From contig PLCA01000016.1 of assembly GCA_003134685.1 (NCBI GenBank), forward strand, positions 237,988 through 301,987: 64,000 nt of DNA, in the 5' to 3' direction. Both the position numbers and the translations under genes were made by a program. The stretch is from Gemmatimonadota bacterium. Lineage in GTDB: Bacteria; Gemmatimonadota; Gemmatimonadetes; Gemmatimonadales; Gemmatimonadaceae. The notes under the pieces are model-generated. The model had not been told where the DNA came from and made no database searches. It saw only the letters and a list, made by a program, of their open reading frames with translations. Positions 9,114-19,066 of this stretch are shown one piece after another (position 1 is the stretch's first letter; every line of letters begins with the position of its first letter).

Positions 9114-10817
9114 CTAGGGGGTTTTCTGACCCGCCGGTAGAGCGGGTGGAGTCGACGGCGATGCTGAAGGAGGCGCTTTGTCGCGCGGGATCCGCTTGTC
9201 CGCCGGAATCGACCACTCCGGGATGTGCGCCCACCAGGCGTCCGCTCTCAGCGTCGTCAGCTGAAGACGCGAATGATAACCGACCGTCTGAATCGGCTCT
9301 GCCAGCCAGATCGCCGGCGCGTCCTGGATGATCGTCTCGTAGGCTTTGGTAAGCAGCGCCTTGCGTGCGGCCGGATCGAACGACGAGACCGCGCTGTCGA
9401 CGGTTGCATCGAACACCGGATTCTCGTAGGAGCCGAAGTTGTTGCCGCTGGCGGCGCGCGATCCCGCCGTACCCCACGATCCGCGAACCGCGCCCGGACT
9501 CGGCTGCGTGCTCCACTGTCCGATCGCGGCGTCGAAGGCGCGCTTTCTCTCCTTCTCCAGGAACACCGGGTAATCGAGCTGCTCTACATCCACTTTGACG
9601 CCGGCCTGCCGGAACTGCTCCTGGAGCAGCACCGCGAACTGTATGCGAATCTTGCTCGAATTCGGAACCGAAAGAGTGAACTCGAGCGGGCGTCCGTTGC
9701 GCGAGCGAACGCTGTCGCTGGTCGTGAGGCGCCACCCGAGCGAATCGAGGATCTGACGCGCGCGGGGAAGGTCGAAGGGGATCTGCGGGAGATTGGGATC
9801 GGTTGTCGAATATGCGCGCACGGTTGGGCCAAGTGCGGGCAACGCGAGGGAATCGTAGACGCTTCGCACGAGCGCGACGCGATCCGTTGCCATCGTCAGC
9901 GCGCGGCGAAGCTGCCTGTTGCCGAAGATGGGGTGCGGACGCGCGTGGTTCACCGGATCGCGCAGGTTGAACTGCGTGAATGAATACTGCAGGGCGTGAT
10001 TCTGTTTGGTACGCAATTCCGGATGCTTCGCCACTTCGGGCACGTCGCCTGGGCGCAACTGCTCCAGCAAATCGGTCTCACCGGAGAGGAGCCTTGTCAG
10101 CGCGGTAGGGAAGTCGGGAGCAATGCTCCAGATCAGCCGACTGAGCTTCGGAGCGCCTCGATAGTTCACCGTGTCGGCCGCGAGCTCGACCGCTACGCGC
10201 GGAATCCACCGAACGAATCTGTACTGGCTCGAGCCGACTGGATTCTTCGCGGCGTCGGAGGCGCGCCACCCTGCTGGCGGAATGCTCTTCCAGACGTGCT
10301 CCGGCATGATCGGCAGCTGATATACCGCATCGTAGAATTGCTGTGGCGAGCGGGCGTGGAACCAATAAACGGCGGTGAGGGAATCGGGGGCGCTGACCGA
10401 GTCGATGTTCGTTATGAGCGAGGTCGCCGGCGATCCGAGCAGGGTGTCCTTCGTACTCGCGACGGTGAATTGCACATCGGTCGAGCGGACCGGAAGTCCG
10501 TCGTGCCACTTCGCGTTTGGATTGATGTGAAACGCGATGCTGAGCGAGTCGGCGCTCCACGTCCAATGGTCGGACAGGCGCGGGACGAAGCCCTTGTCGC
10601 TGAGGATGTTGAGGGAATCGCCGATGTCCGCGAGGCGGTCGTAGATCATATCGGTGATCTGCGCTCCTACAACGCTCTGAACGAGCGATGGGATCAGAAC
10701 ATCGGGATCGCCGCCGGTGGAGATCGCGAGAGTTCCCCCAGAGTTATTCGCCGAAGACGACTCGGCTCCGACGCACCCGCATACCACGAGTGCGCAAAGG
10801 AGCCGCGCGTGTCTCAT
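9114..10817 (-). CDS. ABC transporter solute-binding lipoprotein, family 5 (peptide/nickel)
   Basis: This is an extracytoplasmic binding protein that delivers peptides or similar solutes to the permeases. The N-terminus is a short lipoprotein signal peptide with a lipobox ending in VVCGC, so it is probably membrane-anchored. The SBP_bac_5 core is recognisable: DHWTWSADSLSIAFHINPNAKWHDGLPV, then a RRALTMATDR segment and the RQILDSLGW region. Length is 567 residues from the ATG at 10817, which overlaps the TGA of the lipoate-ligase gene as ATGA; earlier in-frame starts at 10826 and 10832 exist, but the coupling favours 10817. All four transporter genes follow it directly. Confidence 0.92.
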   Translation of the reverse strand: MRHARLLCALVVCGCVGAESSSANNSGGTLAISTGGDPDVLIPSLVQSVVGAQITDMIYDRLADIGDSLNILSDKGFVPRLSDHWTWSADSLSIAFHINPNAKWHDGLPVRSTDVQFTVASTKDTLLGSPATSLITNIDSVSAPDSLTAVYWFHARSPQQFYDAVYQLPIMPEHVWKSIPPAGWRASDAAKNPVGSSQYRFVRWIPRVAVELAADTVNYRGAPKLSRLIWSIAPDFPTALTRLLSGETDLLEQLRPGDVPEVAKHPELRTKQNHALQYSFTQFNLRDPVNHARPHPIFGNRQLRRALTMATDRVALVRSVYDSLALPALGPTVRAYSTTDPNLPQIPFDLPRARQILDSLGWRLTTSDSVRSRNGRPLEFTLSVPNSSKIRIQFAVLLQEQFRQAGVKVDVEQLDYPVFLEKERKRAFDAAIGQWSTQPSPGAVRGSWGTAGSRAASGNNFGSYENPVFDATVDSAVSSFDPAARKALLTKAYETIIQDAPAIWLAEPIQTVGYHSRLQLTTLRADAWWAHIPEWSIPADKRIPRDKAPPSASPSTPPALPAGQKTP

Positions 10818-11611
10818 CGCCGCCATGTCCAATCCTCATCGAGAAAGTGCGGAACGTGCTCCAACATCTCGTCGCGAACGTCGTCCTCGTCCAGCGCGGT
10901 CGCGTCCTCGTCTTCGAGCGACCGGACCGCGTCGAACATCACGCTCGCGACCTCGTTGGCGTCGGGAGAGCGACCGAGCAGTGCGTAAAGCGTCGCCGGA
11001 GCCGGAATCGATTCACGCACCGCCTGTGCCCCGGCGGCAAAACCCGGAAGCGACGACTGGTCATCGTTGACGAGGATGGAGCCATGCTGCAACAACGCCC
11101 TGTCGTCTCGCCATTGGGCGCTGCCGACCAGCTTGCTTCCCTGCGCCACCAGCTCTCCTTCGCCGGGCGTCTCGAAGCAGCTTCGCACGCCTGGCGTACG
11201 TGTGGGTAGCGAACGGGGGACCGGCTCGACCGAAACGCCGAGCTGGCTCAGCCCCATCTGGAGAATTCGGTTGATGCGCGAATATGTCTCGCGAAGGGGC
11301 GCGGCGTCCCTCACGGGCGCAGTGACGCTGTAGGTGACCTCGCGGTGATGAAGAATCGCGCGGCCACCGGTTGGCCTGCGCACGACGTCCATTCCAGCTG
11401 AGCGAATCTTCCCGAGATCGTAGAGACCAGTTGCGGGTTGATTCCTCCCGAACGAGAGCGTCGGCCGGATCCAGGAATAGATGCTGAACACCGTTTCGCC
11501 CGTTCGAGCCGCGCGCGCCTGCAAGGCGGTGTCCCGCGCCATGTTCTCGGCGCCCGAACGAGGCGCCGCGATGAGAAGGCGCCAGGGGCCGTAACTTCGC
11601 CGGGAGTGCAT
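10814..11611 (-). CDS. Lipoate-protein ligase A / octanoyl transferase family (BPL/LPL)
   Basis: This enzyme attaches lipoate or octanoate to lipoyl domains. The motif RRPTGGRAILHHREVTYS matches the RRxxGGGAVxHxxGxxxxS motif of the BPL_LplA_LipB family. The catalytic-site motif GSKLVGSAQWR, with the conserved Lys, follows. It has 265 residues and lacks an obvious separate C-terminal ligase domain, so it could be an LplA without its accessory domain or a LipM-like transferase. It diverges from glycine decarboxylase with only 22 bp between starts, and lipoyl-carrying GcvH is encoded 3.5 kb away, so GcvH is an obvious acceptor. It is also first in the run leading to the ABC peptide importer. Confidence 0.88.
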   Translation of the reverse strand: MHSRRSYGPWRLLIAAPRSGAENMARDTALQARAARTGETVFSIYSWIRPTLSFGRNQPATGLYDLGKIRSAGMDVVRRPTGGRAILHHREVTYSVTAPVRDAAPLRETYSRINRILQMGLSQLGVSVEPVPRSLPTRTPGVRSCFETPGEGELVAQGSKLVGSAQWRDDRALLQHGSILVNDDQSSLPGFAAGAQAVRESIPAPATLYALLGRSPDANEVASVMFDAVRSLEDEDATALDEDDVRDEMLEHVPHFLDEDWTWRR

Positions 11612-11633
11612 GGGGTGTTAAATTGTCACCTCT

Positions 11634-14546
11634 ATGAGCACCACAATCAAGCACGTTCAAGCCGCGATTCCTGCCGCTGAATCCTTCGTACCCCGACATG
11701 TTGGACCCGACGAGCAAGATGTGGCCGAGATGGTCAAGATTCTCGGATTTTCATCGCTCGATGCGCTGATAGACGCGACCGTTCCGCGAAAGATCCGGTT
11801 CCGCGATGGCCTGGCTCTGCCGAAAGGAATGACTGAGCCGGAGGTTCTCGCCTATTTCCGCGCCCTCGCCGCAAAGAACCAGGTGTTCCGCTCGTTCATC
11901 GGGATGGGATACTCGGATTGCGTCACCCCGCCCGTCGTTCAGCGAAACATCCTCGAGAACCCGGGCTGGTACACGGCCTACACTCCGTACCAGGCCGAGA
12001 TCGCGCAGGGACGGCTCGAGGCGCTGCTCAACTTCCAGACGATGGTAATAGATCTCACCGCCCTTGAGATTGCCAACGCATCGCTGCTCGATGAGGCGAC
12101 GGCCGCGGCGGAAGCCATGACGATGAGCTACGGGCTCAAAGGCAAGCCAGGCAAGGAAGTCTTCCTCGTCGCGTCCGAGTGCCATCCGCAGACGATCGAC
12201 GTGGTGAAGACCCGCGCCGGAGTGCGCGGAATCGAGGTGCGCGTCGCGAGCCACGCCGATTTCAGGATCACGCCCGATATTTTTGGCGTTCTCGTACAGT
12301 ATCCGGCGACGGATGGCGCGGTCATCGACTACACGAAGACCGTGGAGCAGGTGCACGCGGCCGACGCGCTGCTCACGGTCGCGGCCGATCTCCTGAGCCT
12401 GGTGCTGCTCACGCCGCCGGGTGAGTGGGGGGCCGACATCGTCGTCGGCAACACGCAGCGCTTCGGAGTTCCGCTGGGATACGGCGGCCCGCACGCGGCG
12501 TATTTCGCCACCAGGGACGAATTCAAGCGGCACATTCCGGGACGGATTATCGGCGTGTCGCGCGATGCGGACGGGAAGCCGGCGCTGCGTATGGCGCTCC
12601 AGACGAGAGAGCAGCACATCCGCCGCGAGAAGGCGACGAGCAACGTCTGCACCGCTCAGGTGCTGTTGGCTGTGGTCGCGAGCATGTACGCGGTTTACCA
12701 CGGGCCGCAGGGGCTCAGCCGCATTGCGAGGCGGGTGCACGGATTTGCCCTGGCGCTCAGTGAAGGACTACGCAAGCTCGGCTACACGATCGTGCACGAG
12801 GACTATTTTGATACGATCCGTGTCGCGCTGGGAAAGAAGAATGTGCACGCGATCCTCGAGGAGGCGCGAAACCGCCGCATCAACCTGCGCGTGATGGACG
12901 ACAGAAGCATCGTCATCGCGCTCGACGAGACCGTCAGCAACCACGACATCACCAATCTTCTGGCGGCGTTCAACGGCGGAAAGGATCCCGACTTTGGCGT
13001 CGAGGACCTGGCTTCGGGGGCCGACCCCCGCTACGACGAGCGCTTCAATCGGACGACTCCGTTCCTTACGCATCCGGTGTTCAACAAGCACCACGCCGAG
13101 ACGGAGATGCTCCGCTACATGAACCGGCTGCAGTCGCGCGACATCTCGCTCGTCCATTCCATGATTCCGCTCGGCTCCTGCACGATGAAGCTGAACGCGA
13201 CGGCGGAGATGATGCCAATTACCTGGCCTGGGTTCGCCAAGATTCACCCCTTTGCCCCGCTCGATCAAACGGACGGTTATCGCCAGTTGTTCGACGAGCT
13301 CGAGAGCGCGCTGGCCGAGATCACGGGGTTTGCCGCGGTTTCACTCCAGCCGAACGCCGGCTCCCAGGGAGAGTTCGCCGGACTGCTGGTGATCCATGCG
13401 TATCATGCGTCGCGCAATGAGGCGCACCGCAATGTGTGCCTCATCCCCCAGTCGGCGCACGGGACCAACCCGGCGAGCGCGGTGATGGCCGGGATGCAGG
13501 TCGTGGTCGTGAAGACCGACGAGCGCGGGAACATCGATGTTGACGACGTGAGGGCGAAGGCGGAGGAGCACGGCTTGCACCTCGCCGCGCTGATGGTGAC
13601 CTATCCCTCGACCCATGGCGTGTTCGAGGAGTCGATCGTCGAGATCTGCAACATCGTCCACAAGTACGGCGGGCAGGTGTACATGGATGGCGCGAACATG
13701 AACGCGATGGTCGGCTTGTGCCGGCCCGCGGACATCGGCGCCGACGTCTGCCACCTCAATCTCCACAAGACGTTCTGCATCCCGCACGGCGGCGGCGGGC
13801 CGGGCATGGGTCCCATCGGCGTAGCGAAGCACCTCGTCCCGTTTTTGCCCGGCCATCCGGTGGTCAGACTCGACGGACGGCACGAGGTCGGAGCGGTATC
13901 GGCGGCGCCGTGGGGAAGCGCCAGCATTCTCCCGATCTCGCACGCCTATATCAAGCTGATGGGGGGCGATGGACTGGAGTACGCGACGAAAATCGCGATC
14001 CTCAACGCCAACTACATCGCGAAACGTCTGGAGCCCCATTTCCCGGTGCTCTACAAGGGCGCGCACGGAACCATCGCGCACGAGTGCATCGTCGACACGC
14101 GGGTGGTGAAGCAAACGAGTGGCATCGAGGTCGAGGACATTGCGAAGCGGCTGATGGACTACGGCTTTCACGCCCCGACGGTCTCGTTTCCGGTGCCGGG
14201 TACGCTGATGATCGAGCCGACGGAGAGCGAGCCGAAGGCCGAGCTCGACAGATTCTGCGAGGCGATGATCTCGATTCGCGAGGAGATAAGGGAGATCGAG
14301 TCCGGCGCCGCGGACAGGCAGGACAACGTGCTCAAGAACTCGCCGCACCCGATCGGACGCATGACGGCAAGCACGTGGACCCATCCATATACGAGGGAGC
14401 GCGCCGCGTTCCCGGCGCCGTGGACTCTGGAGTTCAAGGTCTGGCCAGCGGTGGCGCGAATCGAGAGCGCGTACGGGGACCGGAATCTCATCTGCTCCTG
14501 CCCGCCGGCTGACGCGTACGCAGAGGCGGTAGTCGGAACCGGCTGA
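11634..14546 (+). CDS. gcvP: Glycine dehydrogenase (aminomethyl-transferring), single-chain P-protein
   Basis: This is the PLP-dependent P-protein of the glycine cleavage system: it decarboxylates glycine and passes the aminomethyl group to lipoyl-GcvH. It is a full-length fused type of 970 residues, starting [21 protein letters not shown]. The PLP lysine lies in [18 protein letters not shown] (Lys near residue 712), followed by the glycine-rich loop. The catalytic [10 protein letters not shown]-like segment is present as [15 protein letters not shown]. The ATG at 11634 is 22 bp from the divergent lipoate-ligase start. GcvH lies just downstream on the other strand. GcvT is not in the window. 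Confidence 0.98.
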   Translation: MSTTIKHVQAAIPAAESFVPRHVGPDEQDVAEMVKILGFSSLDALIDATVPRKIRFRDGLALPKGMTEPEVLAYFRALAAKNQVFRSFIGMGYSDCVTPPVVQRNILENPGWYTAYTPYQAEIAQGRLEALLNFQTMVIDLTALEIANASLLDEATAAAEAMTMSYGLKGKPGKEVFLVASECHPQTIDVVKTRAGVRGIEVRVASHADFRITPDIFGVLVQYPATDGAVIDYTKTVEQVHAADALLTVAADLLSLVLLTPPGEWGADIVVGNTQRFGVPLGYGGPHAAYFATRDEFKRHIPGRIIGVSRDADGKPALRMALQTREQHIRREKATSNVCTAQVLLAVVASMYAVYHGPQGLSRIARRVHGFALALSEGLRKLGYTIVHEDYFDTIRVALGKKNVHAILEEARNRRINLRVMDDRSIVIALDETVSNHDITNLLAAFNGGKDPDFGVEDLASGADPRYDERFNRTTPFLTHPVFNKHHAETEMLRYMNRLQSRDISLVHSMIPLGSCTMKLNATAEMMPITWPGFAKIHPFAPLDQTDGYRQLFDELESALAEITGFAAVSLQPNAGSQGEFAGLLVIHAYHASRNEAHRNVCLIPQSAHGTNPASAVMAGMQVVVVKTDERGNIDVDDVRAKAEEHGLHLAALMVTYPSTHGVFEESIVEICNIVHKYGGQVYMDGANMNAMVGLCRPADIGADVCHLNLHKTFCIPHGGGGPGMGPIGVAKHLVPFLPGHPVVRLDGRHEVGAVSAAPWGSASILPISHAYIKLMGGDGLEYATKIAILNANYIAKRLEPHFPVLYKGAHGTIAHECIVDTRVVKQTSGIEVEDIAKRLMDYGFHAPTVSFPVPGTLMIEPTESEPKAELDRFCEAMISIREEIREIESGAADRQDNVLKNSPHPIGRMTASTWTHPYTRERAAFPAPWTLEFKVWPAVARIESAYGDRNLICSCPPADAYAEAVVGTG

Positions 14547-14547
14547 C

Positions 14548-15126
14548 ATGGCCGACGCTCTCAGGCTCGATCCGAAGCAAACCGCGCTCGTTCTGATCGA
14601 TCTCCAGAAGGGGATTCTTGGGCGTCAGACCGCGCCCCATTCCGCCTCCGATGTGCTGGCGCGCTCGGCGCGTTTGGCCGAGCGATTTCGAGCCGCGGGC
14701 GGGTTGGTGGTGCTGGTGAATGTTTCGTATTCGTCCGACGGAGGCGACCGACTGCTTCAGCCAACCGACGCGCCGCCATTGGCTTCCGCGTTCGAGCCCG
14801 GTTGGGATGAGCTTTCACCTGCTCTCGGTCGCGATTCACGCGACATTGCGATCACGAAGCGGCAGTGGGGCGCCTTTTACGGGACGCAGCTCGATCTTCA
14901 GCTTCGCCGGCGCGGGATCAAGACGATCGTGATTGCGGGTATCGCCACGAACTTCGGCGTGGAATCGACGGCGCGTGACGCGTTTGAGCGCGGTTACGCG
15001 CTGGTGTTCGTGGAGGACGCGATGGCGGGTTTGACCGAAGGGGCGCACGCCTTCGCGATCTCGACGATTTTTCCGCGCATTGGCCGCGTGCGCTCGACGG
15101 AAGAACTTCTGAAATCCCTTACTTGA
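14548..15126 (+). CDS. Isochorismatase-family protein, YecD-like branch lacking the nucleophilic Cys
   Basis: This 192-residue cysteine-hydrolase-fold protein starts 1 bp after the gcvP stop. The N-terminal catalytic Asp motif is ALVLIDLQKGIL, and the conserved Lys region is ITKRQWGAFYGT. The segment GIATNFGVESTARDAFERG aligns with the position where active isochorismatases and nicotinamidases carry the nucleophile (TNxCVExTARDA); here that Cys is Gly. This substitution is known in the YecD-type branch, whose activity is uncertain. Its close spacing suggests co-transcription with gcvP. The 3' end overlaps the convergent gcvH 3' end by 8 bp. Confidence 0.85.
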   Translation: MADALRLDPKQTALVLIDLQKGILGRQTAPHSASDVLARSARLAERFRAAGGLVVLVNVSYSSDGGDRLLQPTDAPPLASAFEPGWDELSPALGRDSRDIAITKRQWGAFYGTQLDLQLRRRGIKTIVIAGIATNFGVESTARDAFERGYALVFVEDAMAGLTEGAHAFAISTIFPRIGRVRSTEELLKSLT

Positions 15127-15508
15127 CCCCGATGTGCTTCGTGTACGCGTCCGATTTCATCAGGCCATCGATCTCCGACGCGCTGCTCGGCTTGACCTTG
15201 ATCATCCAGCCCGCACCGTAGGGATCGGTATTCACCAGGGCGGGCTCCTTGTCGAGCCGGTCGTTGATCGCGACGACCTCGCCGGCGATCGGCGCGAACA
15301 GCTCCGACACCGCCTTTACCGCTTCGATCGTTCCGAACACATCGTGCTTGCCGAATTTCGTGCCGACCTTGGGCAGCTCGATATAGACGATATCGCCGAG
15401 TTCGCCCTGGGCGAAGTCGGTGATGCCGATCTCCGCGTTGCCGTCCTTGCCCTTACGGACGTACTCATGCTCTTCGGTATACTGGAGATCGTTCGGGATG
15501 TTCGCCAC
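15119..15508 (-). CDS. gcvH: Glycine cleavage system H protein
   Basis: This is the lipoyl-carrier protein that shuttles the aminomethyl group between GcvP, GcvT and the dihydrolipoamide dehydrogenase. It is 129 residues, standard for the family. The start is NIPNDLQYTEEHEYV, and the lipoylation lysine is in FGTIEAVKAVSELFAP (Lys near residue 65). The typical C-terminal YGAGWMIKVKPS is present. It is convergent to the isochorismatase-fold gene with an 8-bp overlap of 3' ends. GcvP and a lipoate ligase lie nearby, giving three parts of one pathway within 5 kb but on different transcripts. Confidence 0.97.
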   Translation of the reverse strand: MANIPNDLQYTEEHEYVRKGKDGNAEIGITDFAQGELGDIVYIELPKVGTKFGKHDVFGTIEAVKAVSELFAPIAGEVVAINDRLDKEPALVNTDPYGAGWMIKVKPSSASEIDGLMKSDAYTKHIGVK

Positions 15509-15577
15509 TTGTGCTCCGCTATGGTGATGCGTGCGAGGACCGCCGCGCGCGAAGTCTATCCGCGCCTCAAAAGAGAG

Positions 15578-16270
15578 TCAAGAAATGCTGACTTGGCTCT
15601 CCATGACGCGGGCATCGCTTCCCATGGCGTGGACATCGCTCCCCTTGACGCGGGTATCCTTCACTGTGTCGACCGCATCGCGCTGAAGGGAGCTCCATAG
15701 CGCATCGACATCGCGCTCAAGTTCTTCAAGTGATCCGTTGTTGTCGATGCAGTAGTCTGCCCGCGCGCGCTTGAGCTCGGCTGGCATTTGCGCGGCGATC
15801 ATGTTCATCGCCTCGGTCTCTTCCAGGCCGCGATTGGTCACCAGACGCTCGAGCCGAAGGGGCCGGGGCGCATCCACCAGCACGATCGCGTCGAATTCGT
15901 CGACGAGGCTCCTCTCGAAGAGGAGAGGGATCACGCAGACGACGATCGGATCTCCCCGCTCCTTGGCGCGGGCGACCTCGCGATCCTGCATCCGCGCGAC
16001 GCCCGGGTGGACGATTCTGTTCAGCGCGTCCAGCTCGCTCTGTTCGGCGAACACGATCCGACGAAGCGCTTCCCGGTCGAGGCTTCCGTCCTGCTTGATG
16101 ACGTCTTTGCCCCAGCGCTTAACGATGTCCCTGAGCGCCTGGGTCTCGGGGCGCACTGCTTCACGGGCGAGCTCGTCCGCATCGATGATGGTGGCGCCAC
16201 GCCCGGCCAGCATCTTCGCGACCTCTGATTTTCCGCTAGCGATGTTTCCGGTCAGTCCGATGAGAATCAT
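15578..16270 (-). CDS. coaE: Dephospho-CoA kinase with a repeat-derived C-terminal tail
   Basis: This catalyses the last step of coenzyme A synthesis, ATP-dependent phosphorylation of dephospho-CoA. The P-loop is GLTGNIASGKSEVAK at residues 5-19, followed by the conserved DADELAREAV. A lid region with NRIVHPGV and VVCVIPLLFE is present. The core ends near residue 205. The last 25 or so residues are not typical of CoaE and are encoded by three imperfect 21-bp tandem repeats. Total length is 230 residues. It lies 69 bp from gcvH, and no strong ribosome-binding site distinguishes alternative starts. The tail is probably unimportant for catalysis. Confidence 0.95.
   Translation of the reverse strand: MILIGLTGNIASGKSEVAKMLAGRGATIIDADELAREAVRPETQALRDIVKRWGKDVIKQDGSLDREALRRIVFAEQSELDALNRIVHPGVARMQDREVARAKERGDPIVVCVIPLLFERSLVDEFDAIVLVDAPRPLRLERLVTNRGLEETEAMNMIAAQMPAELKRARADYCIDNNGSLEELERDVDALWSSLQRDAVDTVKDTRVKGSDVHAMGSDARVMESQVSIS
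15601..15663. repeat. Three imperfect 21-bp tandem repeats inside the 3' end of coaE
   Basis: Units at 15601-15621, 15622-15642 and 15643-15663 follow the pattern CC(A/T)TG(A/G)CG(C/T)GG(G/A)(C/T)ATC(G/C)(C/T)T. The period is divisible by three, so they add a seven-residue repeat to the C-terminus of the dephospho-CoA kinase without disturbing the frame. Confidence 0.8.
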
Positions 16271-16393
16271 CTTTCAGGGGATCGAGGTGGAAGCAGCAGC
16301 CTGCGGGGCCAAGATAGGAAGTTCTCCCAACTATGTCACGCATAAACAACTGCTTGGAGCTTTGCGGACCCATCCCAGCAGTCAGTCGAGCTG

Positions 16394-17014
16394 CTAGAGA
16401 AGCGGAACCTGAGCCGCGTCGCTCGGGGGAACGGTATGGCACATCCTGCAGCGCGCTTCGTACGATTCCGTACCGCCGACCATGATCTGCGGCGAGTTGT
16501 AAGGAGCCGGCCGGCCACCGATCAGCCGTTGATTGCGGCTGGCGGGGCCTCCGCAGAGTACGCAAATCGCGTGCAGCTTGTCCACGACCTCAGCAATTGC
16601 CATTAGGTCCGGCATCGCCCCAAACGGCTCTCCGCGGAAATCCGTGTCCGTTCCAGCCACGATTACCCGGCGTCCCCGGGCGGCCAGCGAGGTGACCAGG
16701 GGGACTATCCCGTCATCCAGGAATTGCGCTTCGTCGATCGCGATTACGTTCGCCATGGGGTCGATCTGCTGGCTTATCTGCGCCGCGGAATCGGCGGGGA
16801 TCGCCTCGACAGTACGTCCGTCGTGGCTCGAGATCGAGTAGATGCCGGCGTATCTGGCGTCCAGGTGCGACTTGAACACCTGCACCCGCTTTCGAGCGAT
16901 GATGGAGCGCCGGACGCGCCGGATCAGCTCCTCGCTCTTGCCGCTGAACATCACGCCGGCGATCACTTCCACCCATCCACCGGCCTGGTGGAATGGTCCA
17001 CTCGGCCCACTCAC
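16394..17014 (-). CDS. tdk: Thymidine kinase (class II, TK1-like)
   Basis: This salvage kinase phosphorylates thymidine with ATP. The P-loop is [14 protein letters not shown] at residues 20-33. The Walker B-like segment is [13 protein letters not shown]. The zinc-ribbon cysteines appear as CVLCGG and CRMCH, and the lasso region [18 protein letters not shown] is typical of TK1-like enzymes. It has 206 residues. The GTG start at 17014 overlaps the TGA of the upstream degenerate helicase gene (GTGA), suggesting coupled translation. An internal ATG would remove conserved residues, so the GTG is preferred. Confidence 0.95.
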   Translation of the reverse strand: MSGPSGPFHQAGGWVEVIAGVMFSGKSEELIRRVRRSIIARKRVQVFKSHLDARYAGIYSISSHDGRTVEAIPADSAAQISQQIDPMANVIAIDEAQFLDDGIVPLVTSLAARGRRVIVAGTDTDFRGEPFGAMPDLMAIAEVVDKLHAICVLCGGPASRNQRLIGGRPAPYNSPQIMVGGTESYEARCRMCHTVPPSDAAQVPLL

Positions 17015-18669
17015 GACCGATCGCGATCTCTACGCGGTGGCCCCCCGCCCCCGCGGGTTGGTCGATCGGACGACCCAGGGCGACGGGGAGGGCGTGGCCG
17101 ATCGCCTGACGACCTGTCACTACGCGGCCGATCACTTCGCGGCCGATCGCTTCGCCCACCTCGCTCCGGACGCTCCCTCGGTCCCGCGGAGCGCTCGCGA
17201 TCCTCTCGATCCCGTTCGCCGCGCACGACGACGCGCCGTCCCTTGATCATCGAGCCGTTTACCCGTGCGATCACGCTGGCCGCGTCGCCCGCCGCCACTT
17301 CGATCAGGGCATGGCTCTCCTGCAAATCGATCTTTCCGACGCGATCTCCTGGAATCCCGCCTTCACCGGCGATGATGCCCATGAGATCTCCCACCTTCAC
17401 TCCGTCGCGCGTGCCGATCGTCATGAAGAGTCGGATCATCCCGCCGGCGGCGGCGCCGCCACCAGCGTGCGGGCGCTCGCCATCAGCAGGTCTCGGCTTA
17501 GCAGCCGGCGCCTGGTTCGCATCGGCCTGGCGTCGCTGTGCGCGCTCGCGCTCCAACAGGTAGAGGGCGGCGGCAGCGAGCTCCGTTCCGTCGAATTCCT
17601 GGAGCAGTGGCTCCAGCGCTATGATCTCCCGGGTGGGAACCCCGCGCGCGAGCACCGCGCGCAGCTCCTGGCGTCCGGCTTCTTCCCGGTCATGCGCGCG
17701 ACGCTCGGGCCCGTGAAGATTCAGCGCGGCGAGTCTTCCAGCCGCCAGCTCTCTGAGCCAGGGGACTTCGCCCGGCGTTGCAATCACAACGACCTGAACC
17801 GGCTTCGCTTGCGAGATGCCGTGCAGCTCCGCGGGCGTCACCGGCGGCTGATAGAAAATCACCGTGTGCGTGGCGACGCTCCCGACATACCCCCGAGTCA
17901 CGGCGATCGACTCGTCATCTTCGTGGTAGCCAAGGGTTCTCAGGGTCCGCGCTGCTTCAGTGGCGGCAGTTTCGTCGCGCGCAACGATCAGCGCCGAAGG
18001 AGGATCGAGATCATCGAGCAGCCTCCGCAGCGCGCTGGCTCGGGCACCTCCAGCGACGGTGACAAACTTGATGATCGGCATCTCGTAATCCGCCGGAATC
18101 TGGGGCGCTTCCATATCCGCGGGTCCCACGCGCCGGGCGCGACGGGCGTAGCGCTCGACCAGATTTTCCACTGTCGGCGTCAGCTTGCGGGCGACGACGA
18201 TGCGACCAGCATCGCTTAGCTCGCCGAGTACACCCTCGAGAGCGGTTACGGAGTCAGCGCCTTCGTCCAGAATGTCATCCACCCAGGCGAGGGCCACGGT
18301 GCGTACCGTGTCGAGCTTGAGGAGCGAGGCGCGTACGAGCTCAAGGATCTCCGCCGGCGTTCCCGCCACGGCGAGAACCGGCCGGGTCTTGAAGATGCGA
18401 GCGGCGCGCGCGGCACTCGTGATGGGCACGACCTCGATTCCAGTCGGCCCGGAAAGACGGAGAACTTCCTCCGAAATCGCGAGAGCTGTTTCCGCATCGC
18501 GAGTCACCACCACGACTTGCGTGCCTCCCGCGGATGGATCGATGCGGGCAAGAGCGGGAGTCAGAAATTCCGCAATCGACTCGATCGTGTGCGGAAGCGT
18601 GTAGACGAGACTCTGGCTGCGCCCAGCCTGTCCGGTGGCGCGCTCTTCAACTTCCTGCAATTCCGACAT
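17011..18669 (-). CDS. Degenerate DEAD-box-like protein with DbpA/CsdA-type RNA-binding domain
   Basis: The layout is that of a DEAD-box RNA helicase but the ATPase core has decayed. No Walker A (motif I) is visible at the N-terminus. The segment [18 protein letters not shown] fits motif Ia, and [16 protein letters not shown] fits motif Ib. The DEAD motif position reads [10 protein letters not shown]. The second RecA-like domain is recognisable ([19 protein letters not shown]) but lacks the usual arginine-finger HRxGRxGR motif. Residues around 420-490 ([22 protein letters not shown] onward) form a DbpA-type RNA-binding domain, followed by a 60-residue Arg/Gly/Asp/Ser-rich tail. It probably binds RNA without unwinding it. 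The 552-residue gene is coupled to thymidine kinase. Confidence 0.72.
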   Translation of the reverse strand: MSELQEVEERATGQAGRSQSLVYTLPHTIESIAEFLTPALARIDPSAGGTQVVVVTRDAETALAISEEVLRLSGPTGIEVVPITSAARAARIFKTRPVLAVAGTPAEILELVRASLLKLDTVRTVALAWVDDILDEGADSVTALEGVLGELSDAGRIVVARKLTPTVENLVERYARRARRVGPADMEAPQIPADYEMPIIKFVTVAGGARASALRRLLDDLDPPSALIVARDETAATEAARTLRTLGYHEDDESIAVTRGYVGSVATHTVIFYQPPVTPAELHGISQAKPVQVVVIATPGEVPWLRELAAGRLAALNLHGPERRAHDREEAGRQELRAVLARGVPTREIIALEPLLQEFDGTELAAAALYLLERERAQRRQADANQAPAAKPRPADGERPHAGGGAAAGGMIRLFMTIGTRDGVKVGDLMGIIAGEGGIPGDRVGKIDLQESHALIEVAAGDAASVIARVNGSMIKGRRVVVRGERDREDRERSAGPRERPERGGRSDRPRSDRPRSDRSSGDRPRPPRRPGSSDRPTRGGGGPPRRDRDRS

Positions 18670-18781
18670 CCCGCCCTCTATTTTCTCGCACGTGGCGTAG
18701 TGTCCGCCTCGCCGGTATCGTTATATGTCTTCCCACCGCGCGGCGTCGCCGCTCACCAAAGATAGCAGCATCGGGGCACCC

Positions 18782-19060
18782 ATGATTACCGCCATCGTAT
18801 TGATAAAGGCCGAGCCACAGCGAATCGCCCAGTGCGCGACGAAGCTTGCTGGAATCAATGGTGTCTCGCAGGTCTACTCCGTTTCGGGGGAGTGGGACCT
18901 CGTGGCAATGGTCGAAGTGGCCGAGCACGAGGCAATCGCCAGAATCGTGACCGAGGAAGTGACGGTGGTTCCCGGGATCAAGTCGACTCACACCCTCACC
19001 GCATTCCGGGCGTACTCGAAAAAGGATCTCGAGCAGGCCTGGGACATCGGGCTGGAGTAG
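18782..19060 (+). CDS. Stand-alone Lrp/AsnC-type ligand-binding (RAM) domain protein
   Basis: This 92-residue protein consists only of the alpha/beta ACT-like effector domain of Lrp/AsnC regulators, with no helix-turn-helix. It begins MITAIVLIKAEPQRI and has the GVSQVYSVSGEWDLVAMVEV core. Such proteins form rings and may sense amino acids or modulate full-length Lrp partners. The ATG at 18782 fits the domain start; the upstream open frame to 18725 is unlikely to be translated. It lies 6 bp before the nurA-like gene and may be the first gene of the end-resection operon. It diverges from the degenerate helicase gene across about 110 bp that should hold both promoters. Confidence 0.85.
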   Translation: MITAIVLIKAEPQRIAQCATKLAGINGVSQVYSVSGEWDLVAMVEVAEHEAIARIVTEEVTVVPGIKSTHTLTAFRAYSKKDLEQAWDIGLE

Positions 19061-19066
19061 CCGGCG

